A stretch of 64,000 nt of DNA from Bipolaris cookei (GCA_002286855.1 NRSV01000113.1:16649-80648), one strand, 5' to 3'; shown: positions 10,669 through 22,900, numbered from the stretch's first letter. Translations and numbers: made by a program. The notes: a model not told the origin generated them from the letters alone.

Positions 10669-12275
10669 CTAGGATCCTCGAAACACTTCCAGTCTAACCC
10701 TACCCGTCATCAGCGTCCAGACCCATATCCCGTTAACAAACAGGATATCAAAAAAGCTGAACACCAAACTGCCTCCAAAGACAAGACTATGGTACGTCCA
10801 TGCGTCACCCGCATTTAGATGCGCAGTCTGGCACACAATTGCCCACGGTAACACGTACAGAAGGTTCGACGCTAACGACTGATACAGATACCAGTGTGGG
10901 CGCGTCGCAAGGAGAATGGTAGCGAGTTGTGTCGACACTGCATAGAAAATATAACACCAATCGATCGTCCGCCACATACGCGCAGTGATCTTTGCAACAA
11001 TATCAGAGTTACTAAGATATCGCGCGAAGGGGCGGGCGCCAAAGAAAGAGAGGAAGATGCAGAGTGGGACTTCAATGGCGAGTGCGATAAGTAGTGATAT
11101 GAGGGCTGGCCGGGTTATTTGGAAGAGAGCCCGCCGATCAGCTTTTGCGCCGCGTATGTCAACTCCGATGCTCCGCCGCCATCGACCCCAGTTGTGCCCG
11201 ATGAACGCTGAGGAGGTTGCTTCAAGCGCCTGCACAGGAGCCATGACGAGACCCCATCTGATAGTGTTGAAGATGCCCCAGGCGGTGGCATAATCAGAAC
11301 CCATAGCTACGATGCCGCTCACCAGCCATAGATACAAAGCGTTACGGATAGCGGATTCAGTAAGGGTAATTATCCCGGGTCGAGCTAGGACCTTGAGCGC
11401 TCCCAGGCTTGGCAGAGTATCTCCATGAGGGCGACAGTGCTCAATTGCTGCGAAAGCCCGAAAACTGGTGGTGTAGATAAAGTAACACAGACCTACGAGA
11501 GCCGCGCTGAGGTTGCAGGCTAATTGAATTCCTGCCTGCATGTTGACTGACGGTTTGGAACGTCCAACATGGAAGCGGGAGATGATGAGAAGGTCAAGTA
11601 TGATATTTATAGCGAACTTGACAGAACTAATAATCAACGGAACATCTGGCTTGTCGAGGGCCCTTGTGGAAGTAGAGACGGCAACTTCAATTGCGGAGCT
11701 GAGCGCAGAGAAGGCACTGATACGGATGTAGGTTAAGCTTGCGGCCCGTACCTCTATGGGCACGAAGCCTTTTGCAAAGGTGGAGGCTGCGGAGATAAAG
11801 GCTATGCTCATGATCAAGCCAAGGATTGATTGAAAGAGAATAAGTGTGTGAGTTAGCTTTAGTCGCTGAGGCAGCGAGCGTGATGCTTTGTCACCGATGA
11901 TGACCCAAGCTGCTCGGGGAAGACCTTCATTCAGAACCTCTGCTACAACACCGATGTAGGTGTACACGTCTGTGGTGACGACGAGGGATGAGTCAATGTT
12001 TGCTACCCAGAGTTTCGAGAGGGTGCTGTAGAGGGCTGGGAGGATAAAGGTGGCGAAATTGAAGATGAGCGCACCGAGATATCTAAAGCTATTGTATCAG
12101 TCCTTGAGGGGACGCTATAGCGCGGACAGAAACTGTACCGATCGCGAGCCAAGCGACATTTCCGGCTGGTAAATGTATCCCGAGCTTCAGTGCCGTAGTC
12201 GACGGACATTGATTGATTCCACACCTGCTTATTAGATCTAGAGACGTCGAGTAAGGCGTTATCTTTGCGCAACAT
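10669..12275 (-). CDS. MATE-like multidrug/toxin extrusion family membrane transporter
   Basis: Two exons: 12275-12139 and 12082-10669. The 56-bp intron 12083-12138 (GTACAG to TTTAG, with CTGAT as a likely branch site) joins in phase 2 and restores ARDRYLGALIFNF. The spliced product is 516 aa. A short polar N-terminus precedes about 12 hydrophobic segments, with repeated half-motifs such as GIITLTESAIRNALYLWLVSG and ALEATSSAFIGHNWGRWRRS, which are like the MATE fold. Proteins of this family export organic compounds by H+ or Na+ antiport, usually at the plasma membrane or vacuole. The substrate is unknown. The frame is intact although the gene is enclosed by transposons on both sides, so it may still work. 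A flippase of the wider MOP superfamily is an alternative. Confidence 0.75.
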
Positions 12276-12500
12276 CGTTGTTACGAACCTGAAGAGAGGG
12301 ATAGCGCAAAGATATGGAAAGAATGAACGTAGGAGCCCATGTCAAAGAACGAAGGCATACAGGACCAATGACGCATGAGCGCCCCGCGTCCCACAGTCTT
12401 ACCGTGCCGGACGGTCATGTGCCTCGGACGGCCACATGCCCGATCTGCCCCACCAACCACCACCAACATCACCCACCCAATCACGCGGCAATCACCCCAA

Positions 12501-14272
12501 ATGGAGCCTATCGACGCTGCGCTTGAAGCTACAGCTGCTTTAGAACCTAGAGAAAAACTTGTATATGCCCAAATTGCTCGAAAGTTTGGTGTTGAGCCAT
12601 CAACGCTGAGGCGGCGCCACCAAGGTTTGACCACCTCGCGCGAGGCCTACCACCAAAATCAACGTGCGCTGCACCCACAACAGGAGCTTGAACTTATTAA
12701 ATATGTAGATCAGCTTACTGCACGTGGTACTCCACCTAATCGAAATCTTGTTCGGAGATTTGCATCTGAGATTGCGCAGAAAGAGATTGGTTACCACTGG
12801 GTCGATCGCTTTGTTCAACGCTATCCAGATCTTCTCCAGGCAAAACAGGCCACGCCAATGGATCGCAATCGCCACCGAGCTGATTCAGAACAGAAATATC
12901 ATCTATATTTCGAGCTTCTACGCCAAAAAATCGCCCAATATAAGATTGAGCCGCGCTATATATACAATATGGATGAGAAGGGCTTTATGATTAGAGTCCA
13001 ATCGCGCTCAACAAGGATCTTTTCTAAAGCTTCTCTTCAATCTAGATCAAGAAAGACTATGATCCAAGATAGCAATCGAGAGTGGATTACGCTGATAGCT
13101 TGTATNNNNNNNNNNNNNNNNNNNNNNNNNNNNNNNNNNNNNNNNNNNNNNNNNNNNNAAGCCAATCTGGATCCATCCAAAACTCATGGTTGCAAGGCTT
13201 TAATCCAGAGATCCACTCCGCCCGAATTGCCACATCGGCTACTGGCTGGTCGAATAATGATATCGGGCTTCAGTGGCTCAAACAGGTATCTGATCCTGCC
13301 ACTAAAGCAAAAGCTCGGTCGTCCTACCAATTGTTGTTCATGGATGGCCATCAATCTCACCTCACAATGGAATTTATTGACTATTGCGATCAGAATAAGA
13401 TCTTAATTGCAATATACCCACCTCATGCAACTCATACGTTGCAGCCGCTCGATGTTGGGCTGTTTAAGCCGCTATCCATTGCCTATTCGAACGAGCTATC
13501 GAGCTTCATGGATAGGTGCCAAGGGCTGCTACCTATCACCAAGTCTCATTTCTTCCCACTATTCTGGAACGCCTGGCAGGCATCATTCAAGGAATTGACG
13601 ATCCTCCGAGTCTTTGAAGCTACCGGTATATCGCCGTTCAATCCAGAAGTAATACTCCAGAAGTTTAAACCAGCGGCTTACCACAGCGATAGCGATTCGT
13701 CCGCGCTAAGCGCTTCAGATTGGAGAAAGATCCGAGAGCTAATTAATCGCGCGGTTGATCAAAAAGAGAGTAGAAAGATCTCCCAGCTTAACCGAACTAT
13801 CATAAAGCTATCCACCCAATTAAAGCTCGACCAGCAAGAGATTCAAAAGTCATAGGGAGCTCTAATTGGTGAGCGTCAGCGGAAGCAGCGCTCACAGCCT
13901 GGCGCGCTTGAGCTGCCCGAAGATTATCATGGTGGAGCTAGTTTCTGGTCGCCGCGGAAGGTGCGAGAAGCTCGCAGCCTCTACGAGCAGAAACAGCGTG
14001 ATCGTGAGGTACTACAGCATCAGAAAGCTATTAAAATTAAAGCTCGAGAGGAGGCGAAGCTGCTTAAAGCTCAAGAGCTTAATACACGGCGTCGCGCGCG
14101 AGCTGAGGCGAGACTACTGCGGGCGAAGCAGAAAGCTGATGAAGCTACTGAACGAGCTGCTCGCCAAGCTGCCCGTAGAGCTGCAAAACGACTAAAACAA
14201 GCTATTAAAACTTCCCAAAAGAGTAAGAAAAGAAGCTTCAAAGCTCGTACAAAATCAGGATCAAAAAAATAA
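12501..14272 (+). pseudogene. DDE1 (pogo/Fot1) transposase, family A copy 1
   Basis: The ATG at 12501 starts an N-terminal helix-turn-helix (AQIARKFGVEPSTLRRRHQG), then the CENP-B-type region (YHWVDRFVQRYPDLL). The catalytic core shows the three acidic positions in IYNMDEKGFM, LFMDGHQSH and LQPLDVGLF. A basic coiled-coil tail follows. The gap 13106-13158 hides about 14 codons. The frame after the gap is out of register only because the gap length is wrong. One in-frame TAG at 13853-13855 separates the core from the tail, which is otherwise open to 14272. A few substitutions separate it from the copy at 59.4-61.2 kb. Probably inactive because of the TAG. Confidence 0.85.
13106..13158. other. 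Assembly gap (53 N) inside a transposase
   Basis: The flanks align to the other family A copy, where exactly 42 bases lie between GCTTGTAT and AAGCCAATC. A gap of 42 rather than 53 keeps the reading frame, so the N length appears to be an estimate 11 bases too long. Confidence 0.9.
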
Positions 14273-14546
14273 TTAGTAGTAGTTATGATAGTGGTAAGCA
14301 GCCACCTGATGGCTCAGCAGCTCGATCAACACCGCGATCGCGGCGCGGCCGCGATTTCAAGTTACCAGCCAAGTATCAATAGATAGAGGATTGCAATATT
14401 ATTCTGGTTTCTCAACACTAAGAAATCTCATAATAATAGCTATCTATTGCCGCTCTACAGCCTCGGTTTTGTGGTGATTTTGATGAGTTGGAGCGGGCAT
14501 TGAGCCGTCCCGGGCATTGGCCCGTCCGGCACGGTAACGTAGTTTA

Positions 14547-15443
14547 CAAGCGAGCGGCGCGCCCTACCAATTTTGCCCACCTCTCTCATCTTATTACACC
14601 ATGACTCGACGCAACGTTACCCAAATAGTCTCAAACGAAGCAGATATACAGCTTGCTATCTCCTCTATAGCTAGTAAACAAATAACGTGAGCCACAAGCG
14701 AAATGCACACACAAGCAAAACGCTCACCCCCACCGACTCTTAGAGTCTCCTCACCTATTATACGTAATGTCTTAACACTACAACTTTGAATCACTGTCAT
14801 ATAATGAACAAATAATCCTTGCTATTGAAAAAATGAAATACGACCCCTAACTTAGCGATCGACGCGCTGCTACCATGTTCGACGTCAAACGAAGGACCCT
14901 TCGTGACCGACTCGACGGAAAGCTATCGCGACGCGATATCCAGCCCAACTCATCGAAGCTAAAGGTATTAGAGGAAGCAATAATTCAATACATAAAGTAT
15001 CTAGAGGAACGAAGTTTTGTGCCAACGCTCCCTTATGTGGGAGATATAGCCAACTAATTGCTTGCAGCACGCGATGGAGGGCAGATTGGCGCGAACTGGG
15101 TTACAAACTTCATCCGCCGCAAGCCTGGGCTTAGTTCCCGTTTGAATCGACAGCGCAATCGCCAAAGAGTCTTGTGCAGTAATTCAGGGCTTATTACACC
15201 CTGGTTTGACCTTGCACGGAACATGAAGGCCAAGTACGGTGTACTAGACGACGATACCTACAACTTTGACGAGACTGGCTTTACTATGGGCGTTGGAAAC
15301 CGGGTCAAAGTAGTTATTGTATTAGAGAGACGTACTTGGCTAATAGGTGTCTAGCAGGGAGACTGTGAGTGGGTACTGAGATGACACTACATTCACAGAC
15401 GTTGTTGGCTGCCCGAGAGTTGGTGGGGTGCGCGTTTCACTTG
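14547..15443 (+). mobile_element. Short pogo-like element, internally deleted (897 bp)
   Basis: The left end CAAGCGAGCGGCGCGCCC follows TA at 14545-14546, and the right end, complement CAAGTGAAACGCGCACCCC, precedes TA at 15444-15445. The same CACCCCACCAAC-type terminal sequence bounds the 47279-50485 element, so the two are related. Only N-terminal transposase sequence remains inside. Confidence 0.65.
14601..15354 (+). pseudogene. pogo-like transposase, N-terminal half only
   Basis: An ATG at 14601 opens a piece ending EADIQLAISSIASKQ. After a disrupted segment the frame MFDVKRRTLRDRLDGKLSRRD (helix-turn-helix) starts at 14875, with the DNA-binding domain continuing as GANWVTNFIRRKPGLSSR. 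The first catalytic Asp lies in YNFDETGFTMGVG. A TAA near 15055 and a terminal stop at 15354 interrupt it. The second and third catalytic positions are deleted. Two fused N-termini are visible, so this may be a recombinant of two related elements. Confidence 0.65.
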
Positions 15444-15465
15444 TAGCTCAGGTTACAAAGTAATA

Positions 15466-17538
15466 GAGGTGCCGGAAGGGCCAACGCCGGACTACGTCCT
15501 CCAACACCAATTATTCTATCCACTTCAACCACCCATAACGTGACCACGATGCAATCAATTGACGTTGCGCTTGCTGCTATTAACGCTTTAAAGCCTAATG
15601 AAAAGCTTGTATATTCTCAAATCGCGAAAAAATATGGTGTTGATCCAGGAACACTAAGCCGCCGCCACCGAGGTATTTCTAGCTCTAGACAAGCAGCTGC
15701 ACAGAACCAGCAGGTAGTCCACCCACAACATGAAGCTGAGCTTGTCGATTATATCGATAGACTCAATAATCGAGGCCTACCACCCACACGGAGTATTATT
15801 CGAAATATCGCGTCGCAGCTAGCTCAGAAGCAGCTTGGATACCACTGGGTTGATCGCTTTGTTCATCGCAACTCGCATCTCGTTATACTCAAGCGCACCA
15901 CGCCAATCGATCGTAACCGGCGCCGAGCTGATTCAAAAAAGAAGTATCAGCTCTACTTCGAGCTTCTACACCAAAAAATCGATCAATATAAAGTGAAGCC
16001 ACGACATATATATAATATGGATGAGAAGGGCTTCATGATTGGAGTACAGTCCCGCTCAGTCAGAATCTTTTCTAAAGCTGCTCTTAAGTCTAAATTGAAA
16101 AGATCAAATATCCAAGATGGTAATCGCGAATGGATTACGCTGATCGCGTGTATCTGCGCGGATGGATCGTATCTAGATCCAAGCATTATCTACTCCAGCA
16201 AATCCAGCTCTATCCAGAACTCATGGCTCCAAGGTTTTGATCCAGATATCCATACTGTATATATCACCGCATCAGCCACTGGCTGTTCGAACGATAATAT
16301 CGGTCTCCAATGGCTCAAACAAGTGTTCGATCCAGCCACTAAGCCAAAAGCTCGATCTTCTTACCGATTACTCACCATGAATGGGCACCATAGTCATACA
16401 ACGATAGATTTTATTGACTATTGTGATCAGAATAAAATACTATTAGCTATCTTCCCGCCGCACTCAACGCATACACTGCAGCCACTCGATATTGGATTGT
16501 TTAAGCCACTATCCACCGCATACTCGAACGAGCTATCAAACTTCACCGATACTAGCCAAGGGCTAATACCATTCACTAAATCTCATTTCTTCCCAATATT
16601 CTGGAGAGCTTGGTGCGCAGCGTTCAAGGAATCATCAATTCTCCATGCTTTTAGAGCTACTGGACTCTCACCATTCAATCCAGAAGTTATACTCCAAAAG
16701 TTCAAAACTATAGCTACTGATAGCGATAAAGACGCATTAGTAGCATCAGCTTCTGATTGGAGAACGATTTGGCAGCTACTCAATCAATCTACAAGCAGTA
16801 GATCGATCTCAACGCTTAATAGAATCATGATGAAACTATCCGCCGATACAGCGTTTCTCCAACGAGAAAACGAGCAGCTCCGGGCAGCTCTCATTGATAA
16901 GAGATAGCGGAAGGAGCGTACCCAGCCTGGTACGCTCGAGCTGTCCGACGATTATCATGGTGGAGCTACTTTCTGGTCTCCACGGAAGGTGCGAGAAGCT
17001 CGCCAGCAATATGAGCAGAAACAACGCGATTATGAGGAGTTACAACAACAAAAAGCTATTGCAATTAAGGCTAGAGAGGAGAGAAAGCTACTTAAAGCTC
17101 AAGAACTAGATGCGCGACGGCGGGCGCGGACACAGGCAAAACTAGATCGTGAGAGGCAGAAAGCTGAAGTAGCTGCCCACCGGATAGCCCGCCAAGCCGC
17201 CCACAAACGACTTCAGAAAGCTATCAAAATTTCTCAAATAGGCAAGAAGTCTAGCTTTAAGCGCCGTACTAAGCCAGTATCAAAAAAATTATGGTTGGTG
17301 GTAGTAGTGGCGGTGCGCAGCCAGCTGATCGATCAGCTGCACCACCATTACCACGCTCGCGTTCAGGCCGCCCCATCAAGCTGCCAGTCAAATATCAGTA
17401 GATAGATCAAATAAATGATAATACAAGACTACTAAACTAAAGTTTCTTGCGATAATAGCTTTTACGTAGAGCTCTACAGCTTCAAGTTTGTGATAGTATC
17501 GTTGGGGAAAAATCTGGCGTTGGCCCGTCCGGCACCTC
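15466..17538 (+). mobile_element. Fot1/pogo-like element, diverged relative of family A
   Basis: The inverted ends read GAGGTGCCGGAAGGGCCAAC at the left and GGCCCGTCCGGCACCTC at the right. TA precedes the left end (15464-15465), but the right flank reads CA, a changed or lost TA. The 2073-bp element sits between two fragments of other pogo elements, with all of them in the same orientation. Confidence 0.75.
15549..17405 (+). pseudogene. DDE1 transposase, one premature stop, otherwise intact
   Basis: From the ATG at 15549 the frame runs 452 codons to a TAG at 16905-16907 (one C-to-T step from CAG) and is then open to 17405. It shows the helix-turn-helix (KKYGVDPGTLSRRHRG), YHWVDRFVHRN, and the catalytic positions in YNMDEKGFMIGV, LTMNGHHSH and LQPLDIGLFKPL. 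The second catalytic Asp of the family (MDGH) is Asn here (MNGH), which by itself should stop transposition. The tail is a Lys/Arg/Gln-rich coiled coil. The last about 40 codons differ from those of the other copies and are probably out of frame. Confidence 0.85.
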
Positions 17539-17544
17539 CACCGG

Positions 17545-17835
17545 TAAACATACTGTTGGACTCTACAATGTAGCTGAGACGACGCTCCGCCGCCGACGCG
17601 CTGGCAAGCTTGCCCGACGCGATTGCCAGCCCAACTCAAAGAAGCTTATTAAACTAGAAGACACTGGCCGCGCAACTTTATCAAGCGTACAGACAGTCTT
17701 ACAACGCGTTTCGATCGAGCGTACGATAGGCAGAGAGCTCTGTGCGAAGATCAAGTGCTAATCAAGAGCTGGTTTGAGCTTATAGAGTAGACAAAGGCCA
17801 AGTATGGCATCTGTGATGAGGACTGTAGTTTTGGG
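17545..17835 (+). pseudogene. pogo-like transposase fragment
   Basis: It reads LYNVAETTLRRRRAGKLARRD followed by CQPNSKKLIKLE. After a deletion it continues as WPRNFIKRTDSLTTRFDRAYD and LIKSWFELIE, a TAG, and TKAKYGICDED. These are the helix-turn-helix, CENP-B and pre-catalytic regions of the type seen at 48890-50433. Nothing of the catalytic core follows. Confidence 0.6.
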
Positions 17836-18580
17836 GGCAGTTAGCACTAATCCTTTTGGGGCACCTACACTGGATTAGCCAGATTGGGCTAGCATACAAA
17901 TGGCAGTGAAAAGATTGTATTGGGATTTTGATACTCCCACAAGAGTTTCTTCTGTAGCGATAATACACCAGTTACTCTCTACCTTGTTACTTTCTTTTCA
18001 ATAGTTGTTATTTGGCTATTTCGGTTCCTCAACAGACATTTTCAGGTGCCGACTCCTCACTGGCTAATGCGTTATTAGGGGCGGATTGCTCACCGGAATT
18101 CGCAAAACAGTGCGGGGTTAACACAACCTGCGTTCCGCTCCCAGCTCCCTTTGAGAAACGGTAGGGATAACAAATTCCTCGCTGTAACAGGCGCCAACAT
18201 ATCAGGTGGGCAATATACACCCACAGCTCCATTGAGAGTACATGCTCTTTTAACATAGCAATATCTCATCTTTGTCACGACACGCGTCGAAGGGTCGTAT
18301 CAGATGGCCTCTTTTACAAGAACTGAGAAATGCTCTTCTACGAACAAGAAGCTGGAGAAAAGCCTCGCGGACCTCAGTGAGCAACTAAGTGGGAAATTAC
18401 GTCAGAGAACTCGCCCCAATTGGGAGGATTGAGTCGATATTGACCGTCCAGTATGCGTCGATATGATAGCCAATCCCAAGTGGAAACAAGGCCAGCTTTG
18501 TTGGGAATCAAAAGGAAAATGTGCTCAGGATTGGCGAGATATGGAAACTGAACTGAAGAAAGAGCTGAATTAGTCACGGC
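17836..18580. other. Spacer with no recognised gene
   Basis: About 740 bp without a supportable gene. The last part (18310-18580) may belong to the 5' region of the decayed gene that follows, but the frames are broken. Confidence 0.35.
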
Positions 18581-18586
18581 GGGAAT

Positions 18587-19981
18587 CATTTCACGAAATC
18601 AATATCTGGCTCTATATGATAGGGAAGAGGCCACAGAGTGCGAGGCCTATGATCATCATTTCAAACGTAGATCTAACATCACGTGAAATAGCCAAGAAGG
18701 CTATCATCAGATGTGGTATTTTACCAACACGAACTTTGAACTTGGCGTTCTGAGATATCCAACCTCAGGTCTAATTCGCCCTGTTGCGGGATCATCTGAC
18801 GACTCACCTTTGGACACTCTATCCATACTTTCCTTTCCCGAACGGGAAGGGCGGGGGGAAGGGAGTTGCGAAATCCGATTGAGGCACTACCTGATTTATC
18901 TTATCAATTGGATGTACCAGTCCTTTCGTTTGTTTACTATGATCCAAGACAGCGGTTGCGAACGACGGGAATGCGGATTTTCGTAAAGACGGGTTTAGAT
19001 CAAACAATAATGATAATAGCCAACCTTGTTTTCAGCGACTCAAAGTTGGGATGCACCATTGCAGCCCATGCTTTTAGCCCACGGAAACGAGGTTCTTCAC
19101 CAATCGACCACAGAGAAGATGAAATTAGGGTACCATTCGATAGCAACAGTGATGATGACGAACACGGCAACGAGCAAAGTATATTCGAGAAGTTTTCGAA
19201 CATGGAATCAAGAAAATCATTTGCATCACAATACTCGCACGACGAAAAAGCAAGGATTCATGGATCTACAACATGAACGGTCTCCGATGATTCGCCGTCT
19301 GCATTGAGCTTGCTCGGGCAAGTGAGTGATGCTAAGGACTTCAACAGGTCTATAAATTGCGCTATCATCAGAACTGAAAACTCTAGTTTGCACCGAGAAC
19401 TCGAGAATCACACAGTCTCCAAAGGAAAACGTACCGCCTGGGCGGCTATGAAGGAAATCCAGTCTTATTCATCATGCATAGCGTGGACTGTCGATGGTCC
19501 TATTTACGGTGTGCTCTCCAATATACCAATATTGATGCGAATGCCAGGAGGTGATTTATTTCATTCAGTTCGTTCCTTTGCGTACGAAAGCGAAATCAAG
19601 ACCGGCAATTGCGGGTCCCTAGTATGTGATTCAGTCAGTAATGGAGTATACGACATGATTGTCGCTGCTTCTGACAACAGCTCAATCACTTACATGGTGG
19701 CTGTAAATGATATTTTGGTCCACGTTTCGGTAAATGGATGGCAGTTGCTGAACTTTGAGGAGCGGTATATGGACTCCGGTGGAAACCATGATGTGGCGAC
19801 TTCCCTTAGCTCTCGAGCAGTACATACTACTGACACTACAACTGCAGAACACTCCCAGCCAGTTTGGGACGATGAACATCAAAGACACCTCCGTACTTAT
19901 TGGGACGAAACTTATGATAGATACTATCGCAACCATTCTGTAGAAGTTTCGTTATCGTGGACGAGAGTATGCACTAGCTAA
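18587..19981 (+). pseudogene. Decayed fungal trypsin-like-fold protein
   Basis: Pieces match a family common in filamentous ascomycetes. The N-terminal part reads INIWLYMIGKRPQSARPMII and EIAKKAIIRCGILP, with stops near 18750. A long frame 18866-19981 then contains IFVKTGLDQ and LGCTIAAHAFSP, which corresponds to the His region of a trypsin fold, and later GNCGSLVCDSVSNGVYDMIV, the place of the GDSG nucleophile motif, with Cys instead of Ser. The frame is interrupted by a TGA at 19274-19276, one C-to-T step from CGA. Related fungal proteins often carry GDCGSWV, so a Cys at this place may be normal there. Function in the family is unclear. No clean start is visible; I regard it as a pseudogene. 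Confidence 0.45.
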
Positions 19982-22900
19982 TCCTCATCTAGGAGCAGGT
20001 TGGGAATTCTTCGACTCGCTACCTATCGACTCGCTACCTAAATTACGAGCACCTATCCATTGCTATCTAGAGCTTCAAAATCTACTGAAGCGCTTTCTGA
20101 CTTTCAAAAGTTTCTTCGCGAGTAAATCAACTGAGACACTTGGTCCATGTAGAGCTACTAAGGCCATTCTCAATTGCTAAATACTAACTATTAGAAATTT
20201 TCTACGTCAGAAACTCTCTTTTTTTCACGGTAGGAAAGGTTAGTAGATCTAAAAAAGGGTAAAGTTTTTGTTCTAAACATTGCTCCAGATGTTCGAAACC
20301 TGTCCGAACCTAAATCAGGTACTAAGGGAGTGATCGCATGACTCCGGTTCCCCACGGATACCTGTGCATGGATCCAGGAGTACATCAACCCTTTTTCCTT
20401 TGAATGTAGAACAGAGATAGCAATGAACCATAGTTACTTGCCACCCCCACCTACCCGCACGCTGTGTACACCGTGCAACTAGCTGTATTGACTTAGACAT
20501 CTTGCTAACACCAAGCGCTGGCTAGCTAATAGAGTCCATTCAACAAAACCCCTATATCCTGGACAGCCCAAGAAACCGACGATACCGATTTTCGCGTGGA
20601 TCCAACAAAGATATGTGACAGAATAGTATAAAATGCACTGCGAGAATTCATTGTCGCAGACCCCAGACCCAAACTTAATTATTCTTTCGCTATGTGAGCA
20701 TCACTACAGGTTGCCTTTTCACCCCAGCTAATATTCATAGTCCTGCGTTCACCTATGATCAGAGTTCGCAAAAAGCAAGTCAGATTGTTCACCTTCAGAG
20801 ACCCAGTTACCTATATAGGTAGAAGTTAAACCTTTATAGGAAATAACTAGACTCTAATAATTAATTAAGCAAGTCAAGTTAGACCTTTTAAGCCCGATTA
20901 ATTGCTTGTTGCGAACTCTGCCTATGATGATTCGTTCTTTATAAGGCTGGACGTAAATGCTAGTGAATATGCATTTGCTTATGCTCATGGTAGCCAATCA
21001 CCAGCGAACTCCGGTAGCATGCAGCCACTCCAAAAGAGGCTTATCGCGATCATCATGAGTGCCAATGAGAAGCCGCTACCACGAACAACCACGACCTACC
21101 TCGGGCTAGATTATCTTATACAACACAACATCATAGTAAAAAGATATTGGCTTAGTACATCCTGAATTTCTGCATGAGCTTCTCAATTATTATAACGGGG
21201 CACTTCATAAAAGCACAGATGGGACATAGATATGATATTGAATCTAAAAACTTACAACATTATCAAATGTACATCGAACGACGATATTTACGTATCCACT
21301 CGAATTTCAAGAGTTACCTTGTATCTCGATTCCATGTATTTAGACCTTGTCGCTGCATTTGACTTATTCAATACACTGCATTTCGCCAATTTCCTTGTTA
21401 GGCCTGTAGTCTACATCGCTCAGCGTAAAAAGCTCCAAAGATTTGCTTCCTGGGTAGTCAGCAGCCGAAGGAGCCATTTCAGTAATTATTGGGTAGTCAT
21501 AGCAGTAAATAGACTGGATAATATTGCAGCTAAAGATCAGGATACGCACCAAAGCGTGGGGAGAGGCCAGAATAGATTTACCATCTTTGAAGGCATACTA
21601 ACCGCAACGCATGAACGAGTAGCTTTAACATCTATTTTCTTCACAAACCTCGTATTATGTGCAAGTTTGCCGCAACAAAACGTAATGTCGATACAGCTAC
21701 AACTATCTTGGGTGGACCCTGAACTGCACGGAAACACACTGCTGACCAGCCGACTGCTAAATGTCTTCAATGGGAAACTCTTATTGTGCATGGAAACTCA
21801 GTATTCAGTCCCGCATGCGACCAGCAAATGGAGATTACCACGCCTGTTACTCATAATTCATAAGCGAACTTTCATGAAGATACATTAACATCTCATAACC
21901 CAACAGCGAGACGCGGCTGATCCTCCTTCTACCTTCGTCTGCTGCTGGCTATAGTCAGGAAGATTTTGGTAATTGTTACGTACGTTATCCGGATCTAGCC
22001 GAAGACTGAGATTCTTTACATCTGGCATATATTTGATGGGTATTAAAGCTTCCTATAGCCTTTCAAATTGTTTTCCATCATTCCGGAAAAACCTAGAGTA
22101 TTTGTCGTTTCCAGATACAGCTATTGGGTTACCACGATTAATATCTGCACGAAATCTGGTGTTGTGCGTAAAACACTTAATGGCTAAGAATGAATGCTTC
22201 TGAACACAACCAAATATCTAGATTATAGTACCAAACGCGAATCTAGCAAAAGACTCGCCCTCCGTATTGCGAATTACGATACAGGGTGCTTAGTTTTCGT
22301 CAACTCCGCTCGAAAGTATCGCCATCAAGAACATTTCCACCAAGAAAATGGCGACTTTCGTGTTTGGGACGAATGGATCAAGGAGTAGCATGGCTCTGCC
22401 GCAATTTTCTAGAAACGTTGTTTCAATAATGGGTAATTGAACTATATCGAATCGAATTTGCTCCCAGCTCAGATACCTCCCGGAATGCACATGTGCACTT
22501 TGTATCCTCTACTCAAATTTGGTTGTCTCGAACGAATATCCGTAGTACCTTGGTCAGGGTTGCCACGTTTAAAGTTTTTGGTACCGCCGAACTTTGCCCT
22601 AAATCCCGTTGAGAAGGTCCTTCTTACCTTCAAACGTGCAAGACCTCGAGAGAACACCGCTTATGTATGAGATCGCGATTCCTCGATCGAGTGCTCTCTG
22701 GAAAGTTTCGTATTGCCTCGTCAATTATGTAGCGCAGCTCAAGGATACAAAGCGCTACATACAACATGCGGCAGTTTGAAGCGAGACATGTGAGCCACGT
22801 GCTTGTGCCAGTCCACCTCCATCGCAGAACTTGGTGTTGTCAGGGCCACTACGTAGGTTCACATCGCTGTTGCACCATAGAATTCAGCATGCGCATGAAG

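Larger units (their letters stand above)
12402..14534 (+). mobile_element. Fot1/pogo-like element, copy 1 (family A)
   Basis: The left end CCGTGCCGGACGGTCATG follows TA at 12400-12401, and the right end CCGTCCGGCACGG is followed by TA at 14535-14536. The left terminal sequence is matched in inverse, over more than 45 bp, by the right end of the copy at 59319-61352. The element holds one transposase gene and an assembly gap of 53 N. Confidence 0.85.

Noticed and set aside
20281..20310. Possible tRNA T-arm motif (GTTCGAAACC)
   Set aside because: No acceptor, D or anticodon arms can be paired around it; it is the target-duplication edge of the solo LTR.
21232..21888. 218-codon open frame as a gene
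   Set aside because: It begins without support, shows no domain, and is surrounded by frames that break every 60-90 codons; likely decayed or random.
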